From assembly GCF_020400725.1 (NCBI RefSeq), contig NZ_JAINVG010000041.1, forward strand, positions 1 to 64,000: DNA of 64,000 nt, read 5' to 3'. The notes under the pieces are model-generated. The model had not been told where the DNA came from. It ran no database searches and worked only from the letters and a program-made list of their open reading frames with translations. Within the stretch, counting starts at the first letter, position 1; the number at the start of each line of letters is the position of its first letter. A program made the position numbers and the translations under genes. The stretch comes from Streptomyces sp. NK15101 (lineage in GTDB: Bacteria; Actinomycetota; Actinomycetes; Streptomycetales; Streptomycetaceae). Below, one piece after another: positions 57,354-64,000 of the stretch.

Positions 57354-58247
57354 TCAGGGCAGTGGTGTCCCGCCCGTCGCGTTGACGATCTCCCCGGTGA
57401 TGTAGCTCGCCCGGGGCGAGGCCAGGAAGACGTAGGCGGGAGCCATCTCCGCCGGCTGGGCCGGCCGTCCCAGGGGCGACTGTTCGCCGAAGTGCTTCGT
57501 CTCGGGCATGGTCGCGGGGATCAGCGGGGTCCACACGGGCCCGGGGGCGACCGCGTTCACGCGGATGCCCCGTTCCGCGAGCATCTGTGCGAGGCCGTGG
57601 GTGAAGGAGATGATGGCCGACTTCGTCATCGCGTAGTCGAGGAGATGAGGGCTGGGCTGGTAGCCCTGGACGGACGTGGTGTTGATGACGCATCCGCCGC
57701 GCGGCATGTGGGCCAGGGCCCGGCGGGTGAGCCAGAACATGCCGTACAGGTTGGTCTTCATCACCCGGTCGAACTGCTCCGTGGTGATCGCCTCGATGCC
57801 GTCGGGCTGTGACATCTGGTACGCGGCGTTGTTGACGAGGAGGTCGACGCGGCCGAATTCGCCCACCGTGCGGTCGACCAGCTCGGCGCACTGCCGCTCG
57901 TCCCGGATGTCGCACGGCACGGCGACGGCGGTGCGGCCCGCTTCGCGGACCAGGCGGGCGGTCTCCTCGGCGTCGGCCTCCTCTTCGGGCAGATGCGTGA
58001 ACACGACGTCCGCGCCTTCCCGCGCGAACGCCAGGCACACGGCCCTGCCGATGCCGGAGTCGCCGCCGGTGACGATCGCCGCCCTGTCGGTCAGCAGGTG
58101 GTGGCCCTCGTAGGAATCCTCGCCGTGGTCGGGCCGCGGGTCCATGGCCTCGGTCGAGCCGGGGTGCTGCTGGTGCTGGTCGGGCTGGGGCGGAGTGGGG
58201 TGGTGGGTGGAAGGATCGGGGACGGCGGGGGCTTCCCGGTCGGACAT
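57354..58247 (-). CDS. SDR family oxidoreductase (general-stress/YhdF type)
   Basis: A 297-residue SDR with a proline/histidine-rich, probably flexible N-terminus (about 1-48). TGGDSGIG (residues 60-67) binds the cofactor, NNAAYQ is near residue 140, and catalytic Ser and Tyr/Lys are in NTTSVQGYQPS and YAMTKSA. This subgroup (YhxC/YhdF, glucose-dehydrogenase-like) is stress induced in Bacillus and in actinomycetes. It converges on the solute-binding gene with only 7 bp between stops. Confidence 0.93.
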   Translation of the reverse strand: MSDREAPAVPDPSTHHPTPPQPDQHQQHPGSTEAMDPRPDHGEDSYEGHHLLTDRAAIVTGGDSGIGRAVCLAFAREGADVVFTHLPEEEADAEETARLVREAGRTAVAVPCDIRDERQCAELVDRTVGEFGRVDLLVNNAAYQMSQPDGIEAITTEQFDRVMKTNLYGMFWLTRRALAHMPRGGCVINTTSVQGYQPSPHLLDYAMTKSAIISFTHGLAQMLAERGIRVNAVAPGPVWTPLIPATMPETKHFGEQSPLGRPAQPAEMAPAYVFLASPRASYITGEIVNATGGTPLP

Positions 58248-58328
58248 CGCGAGTCCCTTCGTACGTTCACGGTCACGGTTTCGGCATCGGTCGCGGGCTC
58301 GGCCGCGGTTGCGGTCGCGGGCCCGAGG

Positions 58329-58952
58329 TCAGGAGGCGGGGTACGGAGCACCCCGGAGGAGCCGGGCGAGGTGGGCGGTGTTGGCGGCGAGGGTCGCCGT
58401 CGTGGCCTCGGTCTTCTCGGGGGTCTTGTCCAGGTCCTGGTAGTCCGTGCCCTGCATGGCTTCGCCGACCCAGTAGGTGACGGCATTGGGGGCGAGGGAG
58501 AAGCCCACGTCGTCGAGGCCCTGGAAGAGATCGGCGCTGACCTTGTGGGCGCCGTCCTCGTTGCCGACGACACAGACGGCGGCGACCTTCCCGTAGGTGA
58601 GCATGCGGCCCTCGTCGTCGGACTCCGAGAGCTCGGCGTCCAGGCGTTCGAGGACCCGCTGGGCCAGGCTGGAGGGGTGTCCGAGCCAGATCGGGGTGGA
58701 CAGGATCAGGATGTCGGCGTCCAGGACGGCGGAACGGATGGCCGGCCATTCGTCGCCTCCGCCCATGTCGGTCTTCACACCGGGCTTCACGTCGTGGTCG
58801 GCGATCCGGATGGTCCTTCCCGTGACTCCGTGGTCGGCGAGCGCGTCCAGCACCTGCTCCGCCAGCAGCTGGGAGCTGGAGGCGGCGGGGGAAGGGGACA
58901 GCGTGCACACGAGCGCGACGGCGCGGAGCGTGGCCTTGTCGTTGGCAGTCAT
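58329..58952 (-). CDS. Flavodoxin-like NADPH-dependent FMN reductase family protein
   Basis: A 207-residue flavodoxin-fold protein: LVCTLSPSPAASSSQLLAEQ (phosphate loop), ILSTPIWLGHPSSLAQRVLE and VCVVGNEDGAHKVSADLFQG. These are the usual FMN contacts. A quinone or nitro reductase or an electron carrier is likely. It lies 81 bp upstream of the stress SDR in the same direction, so the two may be cotranscribed. ATG start at 58952. Confidence 0.88.
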   Translation of the reverse strand: MTANDKATLRAVALVCTLSPSPAASSSQLLAEQVLDALADHGVTGRTIRIADHDVKPGVKTDMGGGDEWPAIRSAVLDADILILSTPIWLGHPSSLAQRVLERLDAELSESDDEGRMLTYGKVAAVCVVGNEDGAHKVSADLFQGLDDVGFSLAPNAVTYWVGEAMQGTDYQDLDKTPEKTEATTATLAANTAHLARLLRGAPYPAS

Positions 58953-59040
58953 ACCCCCCGGCTACCCGCACGGCGGGAACGAATCCTACCCATCCCCCAC
59001 CAATGCCCCGTACGGATGTACGCGGCCCCGGCGGAAGCCG

Positions 59041-61176
59041 TCAATCGGCCCGTGAGGCGGTGCGCAGCAGGAGCACGGCGATGTCGTCGGTGTAGTGGGC
59101 GGTGGGTCGGGCCCGGCGCAGGAGGGTGTCGATCAGCCGGTCGAGGTCCTGTCCGCCGTGCTCGGCGAGGTGGAGGGCCAGGTCTCCGGCGATCAGGTCC
59201 GGATCCACGCCGGGCGCTTCGACGAGGCCGTCGGTGTAGAAGGCGAGCGTCGTGCCGGGGCTGAGGGACAGCGTGGTGGCGGGGTAGGAGAGGCCGAGGT
59301 CGATGCCCAGCAGCGGGCCGGGATCGATCTCCACCACACGGGCCGGCCGGCCGGGAGAGTGCAGCAGCGGGGGCGGGTGGCCAGCGCTGGCCAGGACGGC
59401 TTCCCGGCGGGCGAGGTCGAGGTGCGCGTACGCGCAGGAGACGAGGAGATCGGTTTCGAGGTCGGCCAGGACGTGGTTGATGCGGGCGAGGACCTGCCCG
59501 GGCGGCCCCCCGGCGGTGGCGTGGACGGCGGTGCGGACCTGCCCCATGAGGGCGGCGGCCGCCGCGCTGTGGCCCTGGACGTCGCCGATCACCGCCGCGG
59601 CGGTGGTGCCGTCGAGGCGGATGACGTCGTAGAAGTCGCCTCCGATGTCCATCCCGTGACTGGCCGGGAGGTAGCGGGCCGCCGTGTCCAGGCCGGGCAG
59701 GGCGGGCAGCCGGTGCGGCAGGAGGGCCTGCTGCAGGCCGTGGGCGAGGTCCCGGGCGGCGTCGTAGAGACGGGCACGGTCCAGGGCCTGGGCGATCAGC
59801 CCGGCGAGGGAGGTCAGGACGGCCCGCTCGTCGGCGCTGAATTCATGGGGCCGGTCGTAGGAGAGGATGCAGCAGCCGACGGGCCGGCCGGAGACGATCA
59901 GCGGCAGGAACGCCCAGGCCTGTTTGTCGCTGATCTGCGGCGCCCCGGGGTGGCGCCGCGCCATCTCGGCCGGGTCGGCGAAGAACGACGGGACTCCGTC
60001 GGCCAGGACCTGTCCGGCAGGCGTGAGGTCCGTGTCGAGCGGCAGGCCGTCCAGCCGGTCGATCGTCTCCCGGGCGTATCCGTGGTGCCCGATGATCCTG
60101 AGCCGTCCGGCGTCGGCGGCGGACAGCACCAGAGCGTCGGCGCCGAAGGCGGGCAGCACCTGGTCGGCGACGAGCTCGACGACGTCGCGGACGGCCACCG
60201 TCTCGGTCAGGGCCGCCGCCAGGTGGACCAGCTGGTAGAGGCGCCCGGCCTGCGCCGCACCCGGCCGGGCGGAGCCGGAAGGGGCGGGCCTGTCCGCCTC
60301 GGCGGCCGACTGCCCGCCGAGCTCGGCCGCGTCGGCGCGGGTGACGCGGACGCTGATGCCGCTGGCGTCCGGGTAGAGCTGGAAGCGCAGCCACGTGGAC
60401 GGGGGGCGCAAGGACGTGAAGGCGACGGGATCACGGCTGATGACTGCGGTGCGGTAGTGGTCCTCGGCCACCGCGTCGTCCAGCCAGGGCAGGGACTGCC
60501 ACGGCCGGGTGCCCAGCAGCCGCCCGGCTTCGAGGCCGAGCAGCGACGCCGCCTCCGCGGTCAGGAAGGTGATCCGGCCCTCCAGGTCCATGCCGAGGGC
60601 CCCCTCGGGCAGCCGCTCGACGTAGTCCGCGGCGGCCTGGGACTGCCGGTCGCCGTACGAGCGGCCGGCCGGGCCGACCGGGACGAGGCGGGGTTGATCG
60701 GGAACGGAGGGCGGCACGGTGGCCTCGTCCAGGACGCGGGCCATGCGCCGGGCGGCGGACGCGATGTGGCCGCGCTCGCGGCGGGAGGCGTGGGCGGGGT
60801 GACTGGCGGGCCAGAGGAGGAAGAACCCTCCCCGACAGCGGTCGCGCCCGGCCAGCGGGGCCGCGGCGAGGGCGAACCGGTACGGCAGGGCGGCGGCGGC
60901 GCGGGGATAGGTGCGGACCATGTCGTCCTGGGAGCCCACCCACACCAGGCGGTTCTCGCGGACCGCGTCGCTCACCGGGACGGGCGCGCTCAGCGGCACC
61001 CGTTGCCACGGCCACGCGACTTCCAGGGGCACGCCGCAGAGCGCCGTCATGCCCAGGATCCGGGTGGCCTCGTCGAGCAGGTAGACGGCTCCGGCGGAGG
61101 CCCCGGTCCGCCGGACCGTGTCGGCCAGCGTCTCGTCCAGCAGCCGGGCCCCGTCCGGATCCCCGGGTCCGCCCAT
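59041..61176 (-). CDS. SpoIIE-type PP2C phosphatase with GAF and PAS domains
   Basis: A 711-residue signalling phosphatase. Order: a GAF domain (about 1-150), PAS domain (about 185-290, PEGALGMDLEGRITFLTAEA), second GAF (about 315-470), and a C-terminal SpoIIE/PP2C domain (from about 500: GMDIGGDFYDVI, GDVQGHSAAAAALM, TDGLVEAPGVD, YTDDIAVLLLR). The metal-binding aspartates are intact. It would dephosphorylate anti-sigma-factor antagonists in response to signals sensed by GAF/PAS. ATG 61176 with GGCGAGG is preferred over a longer frame. The STAS protein at 62527 could be a partner. Confidence 0.93.
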   Translation of the reverse strand: MGGPGDPDGARLLDETLADTVRRTGASAGAVYLLDEATRILGMTALCGVPLEVAWPWQRVPLSAPVPVSDAVRENRLVWVGSQDDMVRTYPRAAAALPYRFALAAAPLAGRDRCRGGFFLLWPASHPAHASRRERGHIASAARRMARVLDEATVPPSVPDQPRLVPVGPAGRSYGDRQSQAAADYVERLPEGALGMDLEGRITFLTAEAASLLGLEAGRLLGTRPWQSLPWLDDAVAEDHYRTAVISRDPVAFTSLRPPSTWLRFQLYPDASGISVRVTRADAAELGGQSAAEADRPAPSGSARPGAAQAGRLYQLVHLAAALTETVAVRDVVELVADQVLPAFGADALVLSAADAGRLRIIGHHGYARETIDRLDGLPLDTDLTPAGQVLADGVPSFFADPAEMARRHPGAPQISDKQAWAFLPLIVSGRPVGCCILSYDRPHEFSADERAVLTSLAGLIAQALDRARLYDAARDLAHGLQQALLPHRLPALPGLDTAARYLPASHGMDIGGDFYDVIRLDGTTAAAVIGDVQGHSAAAAALMGQVRTAVHATAGGPPGQVLARINHVLADLETDLLVSCAYAHLDLARREAVLASAGHPPPLLHSPGRPARVVEIDPGPLLGIDLGLSYPATTLSLSPGTTLAFYTDGLVEAPGVDPDLIAGDLALHLAEHGGQDLDRLIDTLLRRARPTAHYTDDIAVLLLRTASRAD

Positions 61177-61392
61177 TCGCCGCACCTCGCCTTCTCCGCC
61201 CGTACCCCGCGACGTGTCCGAGCGGTTGCGCGGGTGCCGGCCGTCACGACCGTCGGGCGGACGAGAACGTCCCGCCACGCCCGTATATCGACCATACGCC
61301 CGGAATATCGTGATGCCGGATCGCCGCTCCGGGCGACGGCGGGTGCCGGCACGTCCGCCGCCCGGTCTCCGCGCCGGCCGCCGGGCCTCGCG

Positions 61393-61617
61393 TCAGAGCA
61401 GGTCCCGGCGCTCGTCGTCGGTCACGGTGGGAGCGACCGGGGGGACGACCATGCGGCGCCGGCGCAGGATGCTCGTGTACACGGCCGTGCCGATGATGCC
61501 GACGGCCATGAGGATCAGCCCCACCAGGTCGAGGTCGACCCCGTCGAGCTCCCAGTCGGACGCGAAGGTCAGTATGGCGCCGACGGCGATCAGGATGATG
61601 CAGGCTCCGAGACCCAT
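61393..61617 (-). CDS. DUF6458 family small membrane protein
   Basis: A 74-residue protein with two transmembrane helices (MGLGACIILIAVGAILTFAS and LVGLILMAVGIIGTAVYTSI) joined by the acidic DWELDGVDLD loop, then a basic RRRR and a short polar tail. The pattern matches the DUF6458 group in actinobacteria. Function unknown. ATG with GGGAGGAAG. The 216-bp gap to the SpoIIE gene holds only a CGTAT/ATACG inverted repeat. Confidence 0.88.
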   Translation of the reverse strand: MGLGACIILIAVGAILTFASDWELDGVDLDLVGLILMAVGIIGTAVYTSILRRRRMVVPPVAPTVTDDERRDLL

Positions 61618-61920
61618 GTCTTCCTCCCTTGTCGGGTCGGATGTGGCTCGCGTACCCCGGTCCGGGACTCTCACCCCCGTGCGGCACCAGGACCGGCCGT
61701 GCGGCGGGGTCGCCGCCGGACGCGTCCCGGCACAGCAGGTCCGAGCCTGCGGTGACCCCCAGGTGATCAGCAGGGGGTCCGCGCCGTCGGGTTCGGGGGA
61801 CTTCTTCTCCCGCGCCCAGACGCCCTCGGCGTCGACCGTCTCCACCCGACGGTGCCCGGCACCGGGGCCCTGCTGTGGGGTGATGCGTTCCGCCCGCGTT
61901 CCCCCTGCTTGAATGCCAGA

Positions 61921-62313
61921 GTGCTCGAACTGGTGTTTTTCGTGGCCGCCGCAGCCCTCGTCGGGTGGATGATGAGCCGGAAGCAGCGGCAGAGGTCCAC
62001 CGCGACGGCCGACGGGGAGCCGGCCGGGGTGCCTTGCATGCTCAAGTGGTCCGCTCAGGGCTCTCGATGGAGGGCCGGGCGCCTGCTGATCGGTGCCGGT
62101 CCCCTCGTCTGGAAGCCCTCCCTGGGCAGGCGGGAAGCCGCCCTGCCGGCCGATCTGCGTCAGACCGGGGTGCGCTCGCCCTCACTCCGTGAAGCGGTGG
62201 CAATCAATCCGGGATCCCGGATCGTGGAGTGCGAATCGTCCGACGGACAGGTCCTGATCGCGGTCATGCCCGGCGACCTGGACCACGTGGTCAAGTTTCT
62301 GGAGCGGGCGTAG
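61921..62313 (+). CDS. DUF2550-like membrane-anchored protein
   Basis: A 130-residue protein with one N-terminal membrane helix (VLELVFFVAAAALVGWMMSR) and a basic cytosolic domain (MLKWSAQGSRWRAGRLLIGA, VWKPSLGRREAALP, VAINPGSRIVECESSDGQ). It resembles the DUF2550/YdgA-like group of actinobacterial small membrane proteins, but I am not sure of the family. GTG 61921 starts close to the membrane helix; a longer frame from 61852 is unlikely. The 303-bp gap before it has no other gene. Confidence 0.7.
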   Translation: MLELVFFVAAAALVGWMMSRKQRQRSTATADGEPAGVPCMLKWSAQGSRWRAGRLLIGAGPLVWKPSLGRREAALPADLRQTGVRSPSLREAVAINPGSRIVECESSDGQVLIAVMPGDLDHVVKFLERA

Positions 62314-62526
62314 CCTGCCGCCCGTGCCGGAAAGGCGAGGGCTTCACCGCCGTCCGGCCGCTCTTGGGCTGCCGGGGTTCGGACCGGGCACCGGGGCGCC
62401 CCCGGCAAGCCGCGAGGGCTCGGCGACAGCCGCTCCATGCGGCGCCGAGCCGAGGAGGCCGATTTATGGCCGAGGGGCGACCCGCGCGGGGAAGCGCCTC
62501 CGGCGGAGGATCACCCCGTGCTCGCG

Positions 62527-63003
62527 TCAAGCCGTGCCGGCCGCGGAAGCGTCAGGAGGCACCACATCGGGCGTGGGGGCGCCGTCGCCGTCCATGGCGA
62601 TGCGGAAGAGGCGGTAAGTGCCCGTCAGCTCGAACAGCCGGCGGATCTGACTGGGCAGCGGTCCGACGAGGACGAGCCGGGGAGCCTTGCGGTGTGCCCG
62701 GACGAGTTCGTGCAGAAACGTGGAGTCGCCGAAGACGACGTCGGCGAGGTCGAGCAGGATGCGCTCGGCATGGGCCTGCTCGGCAGCGGCCAGGGCGTCA
62801 CGCAGGCAGTCGATCGTGTCGACGTCGAATTCCCCGCTCGCACTGAGCAGCCACGTGGCCGACGAGCCGGTGTTCTCGCGTCGCACCCGGGCATGGCCGG
62901 ACTTCGCTCCGTAGACCGCACGCGGGAGGCCGCCGCCCACCGTGGGGACCGCACCCGGATCGGGGGCGCTCCGTCCGGCTCCGGTCTTCCGGTTCCCGGT
63001 CAT
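62527..63003 (-). CDS. STAS domain protein (anti-sigma-factor antagonist type)
   Basis: A 158-residue protein. A basic, disordered N-terminus (about 1-50) precedes a STAS domain (WLLSASGEFDVDTIDCLRDA, ERILLDLADVVFGDSTFLHE, VLVGPLPSQIRRLFELTG). The serine in FGDSTFL is at the phosphorylation position of SpoIIAA-type antagonists. It would bind an anti-sigma kinase and be reset by a SpoIIE-type phosphatase such as the one at 59041. ATG with AAGGCGG upstream. Confidence 0.9.
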   Translation of the reverse strand: MTGNRKTGAGRSAPDPGAVPTVGGGLPRAVYGAKSGHARVRRENTGSSATWLLSASGEFDVDTIDCLRDALAAAEQAHAERILLDLADVVFGDSTFLHELVRAHRKAPRLVLVGPLPSQIRRLFELTGTYRLFRIAMDGDGAPTPDVVPPDASAAGTA

Positions 63004-63035
63004 GGAACTCACCGCCTTCGGATCGGCAGGCAAGG

Positions 63036-63365
63036 TCAGGGAGGGGAAGGGGCGTCGGGAGGCGGCGGCAGGCCGGCGAACAGGTCCAGGAAGTCGGCGA
63101 TCTCATACCGGGCCTCCGCGGGATGACGGAAGAGCGCGTGGCGGGCGACCTGGTAGTGGTTGCGCCGCCCGCGCCGGGAACGGGTCAGGTAACCGGCACC
63201 CTCCAGATCGTTCACGATGGCCTGCACGGCCCGCTCGGTCACGCCGCACCCCACGGCGAGATCACGCAGACGCACCTCGGCGTCGCGCGAGATCATGACA
63301 AGCACCCGGGCGTGATGGGTCAGGAACGTCCAGCTCGTCCGTGGCGCACGCCGCTGCTCCGACAC
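63036..63365 (-). CDS. Winged-helix transcriptional regulator
   Basis: A 109-residue MarR/ArsR-like winged-helix protein: TSWTFLTHHARVLVMISRDA, VRLRDLAVGCGVTERAVQAI, VNDLEGAGYLTRSRRGRRNH. The C-terminal RHPAEARYEIADFLDLFAGL is common to small Streptomyces regulators of this type. GTG start. It lies between the STAS gene and the gas-vesicle genes, all on the - strand, and may sense stress. Confidence 0.88.
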   Translation of the reverse strand: MSEQRRAPRTSWTFLTHHARVLVMISRDAEVRLRDLAVGCGVTERAVQAIVNDLEGAGYLTRSRRGRRNHYQVARHALFRHPAEARYEIADFLDLFAGLPPPPDAPSPP

Positions 63366-63469
63366 GCATCCATTATGAACCGTGATTCCGGTTTTGCCAT
63401 ACCTGATTCCGTCTTCCGATACGCCCCGGATCCCTTCCCGCCGACGGCGGCGCCTCACAGGACGTGGGC

Positions 63470-63859
63470 CTAGGAGCCGGGAGGCGGGAGCAGGGGGCCG
63501 AGGGGGCCGAGGTCGAGGTTGAGGTCGTCCAGGCTGAAGCCGTGCTGGGCGCACAGTTCGGTCATGCGGTCGTGGAGGGCCAGCAGGGTCGCGCCGAGTT
63601 CCTCCTCCTGGCTCTCGGTGAGGCCGCCGGCGTCGACACGGCGCAGGGCCTGCCGCTCGATGAGCTGGCGGAGGAGTTCGACCACGGTCAGGACCAGCTT
63701 GACCAGGTCCTCCTCGACCGTGTCCGAGCCGGTGCGGATCCGCCGCGCGGGCGGCTGCCGGGCGGCGGCGCCGGTGTCGGCCGGCAGCGCGGGCAGGAGC
63801 CGTACGGCATCGGCCATCGCCTCGCCGACGGCCCGCACGTCGGGCGTTTCACGGCTCAT
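63470..63859 (-). CDS. gvpK: Gas vesicle protein GvpK
   Basis: A 129-residue GvpK. Conserved core: DTVEEDLVKLVLTVVELLRQ, LIERQALRRVD and LTESQEEELGATLLALHDRM. The last part, FSLDDLNLDLGPLGPLLP, is typical. GvpK is an accessory protein needed for gas-vesicle assembly. ATG 63859 with a GGAGGTG site; it overlaps the end of the upstream gvpA-family gene by 11 bp. Confidence 0.93.
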   Translation of the reverse strand: MSRETPDVRAVGEAMADAVRLLPALPADTGAAARQPPARRIRTGSDTVEEDLVKLVLTVVELLRQLIERQALRRVDAGGLTESQEEELGATLLALHDRMTELCAQHGFSLDDLNLDLGPLGPLLPPPGS

Positions 63860-64000
63860 CGGGCCCACCTCCGTCCCGCCAAACCGGCCGTAGGACTCCG
63901 GTGTCGGTCTCGGTGACGGAGCTGACGAGGGCGCGGAGGGAGATCCTGACGAGGTCGATGTCCGCGATGGACAGGACGATGTCGCCGGTGATGACGACGC
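63849..64000 (-). CDS. GvpA-family gas vesicle protein (GvpJ/GvpS-like), partial
   Basis: The last 50 codons are visible; the gene continues past the right edge. VVITGDIVLSIADIDLVRIS and LRALVSSV match the GvpA/GvpJ/GvpS structural fold, with a longer polar tail (VLRPVWRDGGGPDEP) typical of the J/S forms. The cluster is read toward gvpK with an 11-bp overlap. Confidence 0.85.
   Translation of the reverse strand, partial: VVITGDIVLSIADIDLVRISLRALVSSVTETDTGVLRPVWRDGGGPDEP

Noticed and set aside
62314..62526. Possible small gene between the DUF2550-like and STAS genes
   Set aside because: Frames have no ribosome site or family motif; it reads as non-coding.
1..64000. CRISPR arrays, insertion sequences, integrase/attachment sites, tRNA genes
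   Set aside because: None found on reading both strands. The inverted repeats seen are short terminators or operators.

Overview
The window is high-GC actinobacterial DNA, almost certainly Streptomyces. It has many GTG and TTG starts, GC-rich intrinsic terminators, an SsgA-like sporulation protein, paired CobW GTPases with zinc-free ribosomal proteins under Zur-type boxes, a RheA/Hsp18 heat-shock pair, DUF5133, and the edge of a gas-vesicle cluster. No tRNA, rRNA, insertion sequence or CRISPR array was found.

Layout. (1) 0-3 kb: edge of a HAMP sensor kinase gene, DUF5133, a tiny hydrophobic protein, an FMN-binding glutamate-synthase-like protein and CsbD. (2) 3.1-6.9 kb: zinc-limitation island (rpsR, a CobW-like protein without a P-loop, a 31-residue relic of ribosomal protein bL31, rpmB, rpsN, rpmF, and an intact CobW GTPase) with two Zur-like boxes. 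(3) 7-16.2 kb: small regulator/enzyme sets (TetR-DUF418, NTF2/hydrolase/NmrA with a frameshift, SnoaL-XRE, SDR-AraC, DinB). (4) 16.3-50.5 kb: a very likely biosynthetic cluster for an acarbose-like C7-cyclitol pseudo-oligosaccharide (alpha-glucosidase or amylase inhibitor). (5) 50.5-64 kb: hydrolase-MarR pair, two DUF2267 genes, Hsp18-RheA, SsgA-like, DUF6445, a sugar-binding lipoprotein, stress SDR, flavodoxin-like protein, SpoIIE phosphatase, STAS protein, and gas-vesicle genes gvpK and a gvpA-family gene.

The cluster. A secreted alpha-amylase is followed by a coupled + strand operon: PfkB kinase (AcbK-like), GMC oxidoreductase, aldo/keto reductase and a radical SAM/SPASM protein with a long unassigned C-terminal region. 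Next comes a - strand unit: dTDP-glucose synthase, dTDP-glucose 4,6-dehydratase and two tandem secreted alpha-amylases of the AcbE/AcbZ type. Diverging from it is an 17.5-kb run of overlapping genes: class III aminotransferase, three-gene ABC exporter, maltokinase-like protein, glycosyltransferase, GlgC-like nucleotidyltransferase, glycosyltransferase-HAD fusion, amylomaltase, 2-epi-5-epi-valiolone-synthase-like cyclase, cupin, ROK kinase and an RmlD-like reductase. Together they account for a 4-amino-4,6-dideoxyglucose donor, a nucleotide-activated C7 cyclitol, a C-N coupling pseudoglycosyltransferase, a malto-oligosaccharide acceptor supply, export and self-protection. Clear counterparts of the acarbose 2-epimerase and dehydrogenases (AcbO, AcbL, AcbN) are not recognisable. 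The radical SAM, GMC, AKR, cupin and RmlD-like genes are candidates to fill those steps, which is the most novel aspect of the window.
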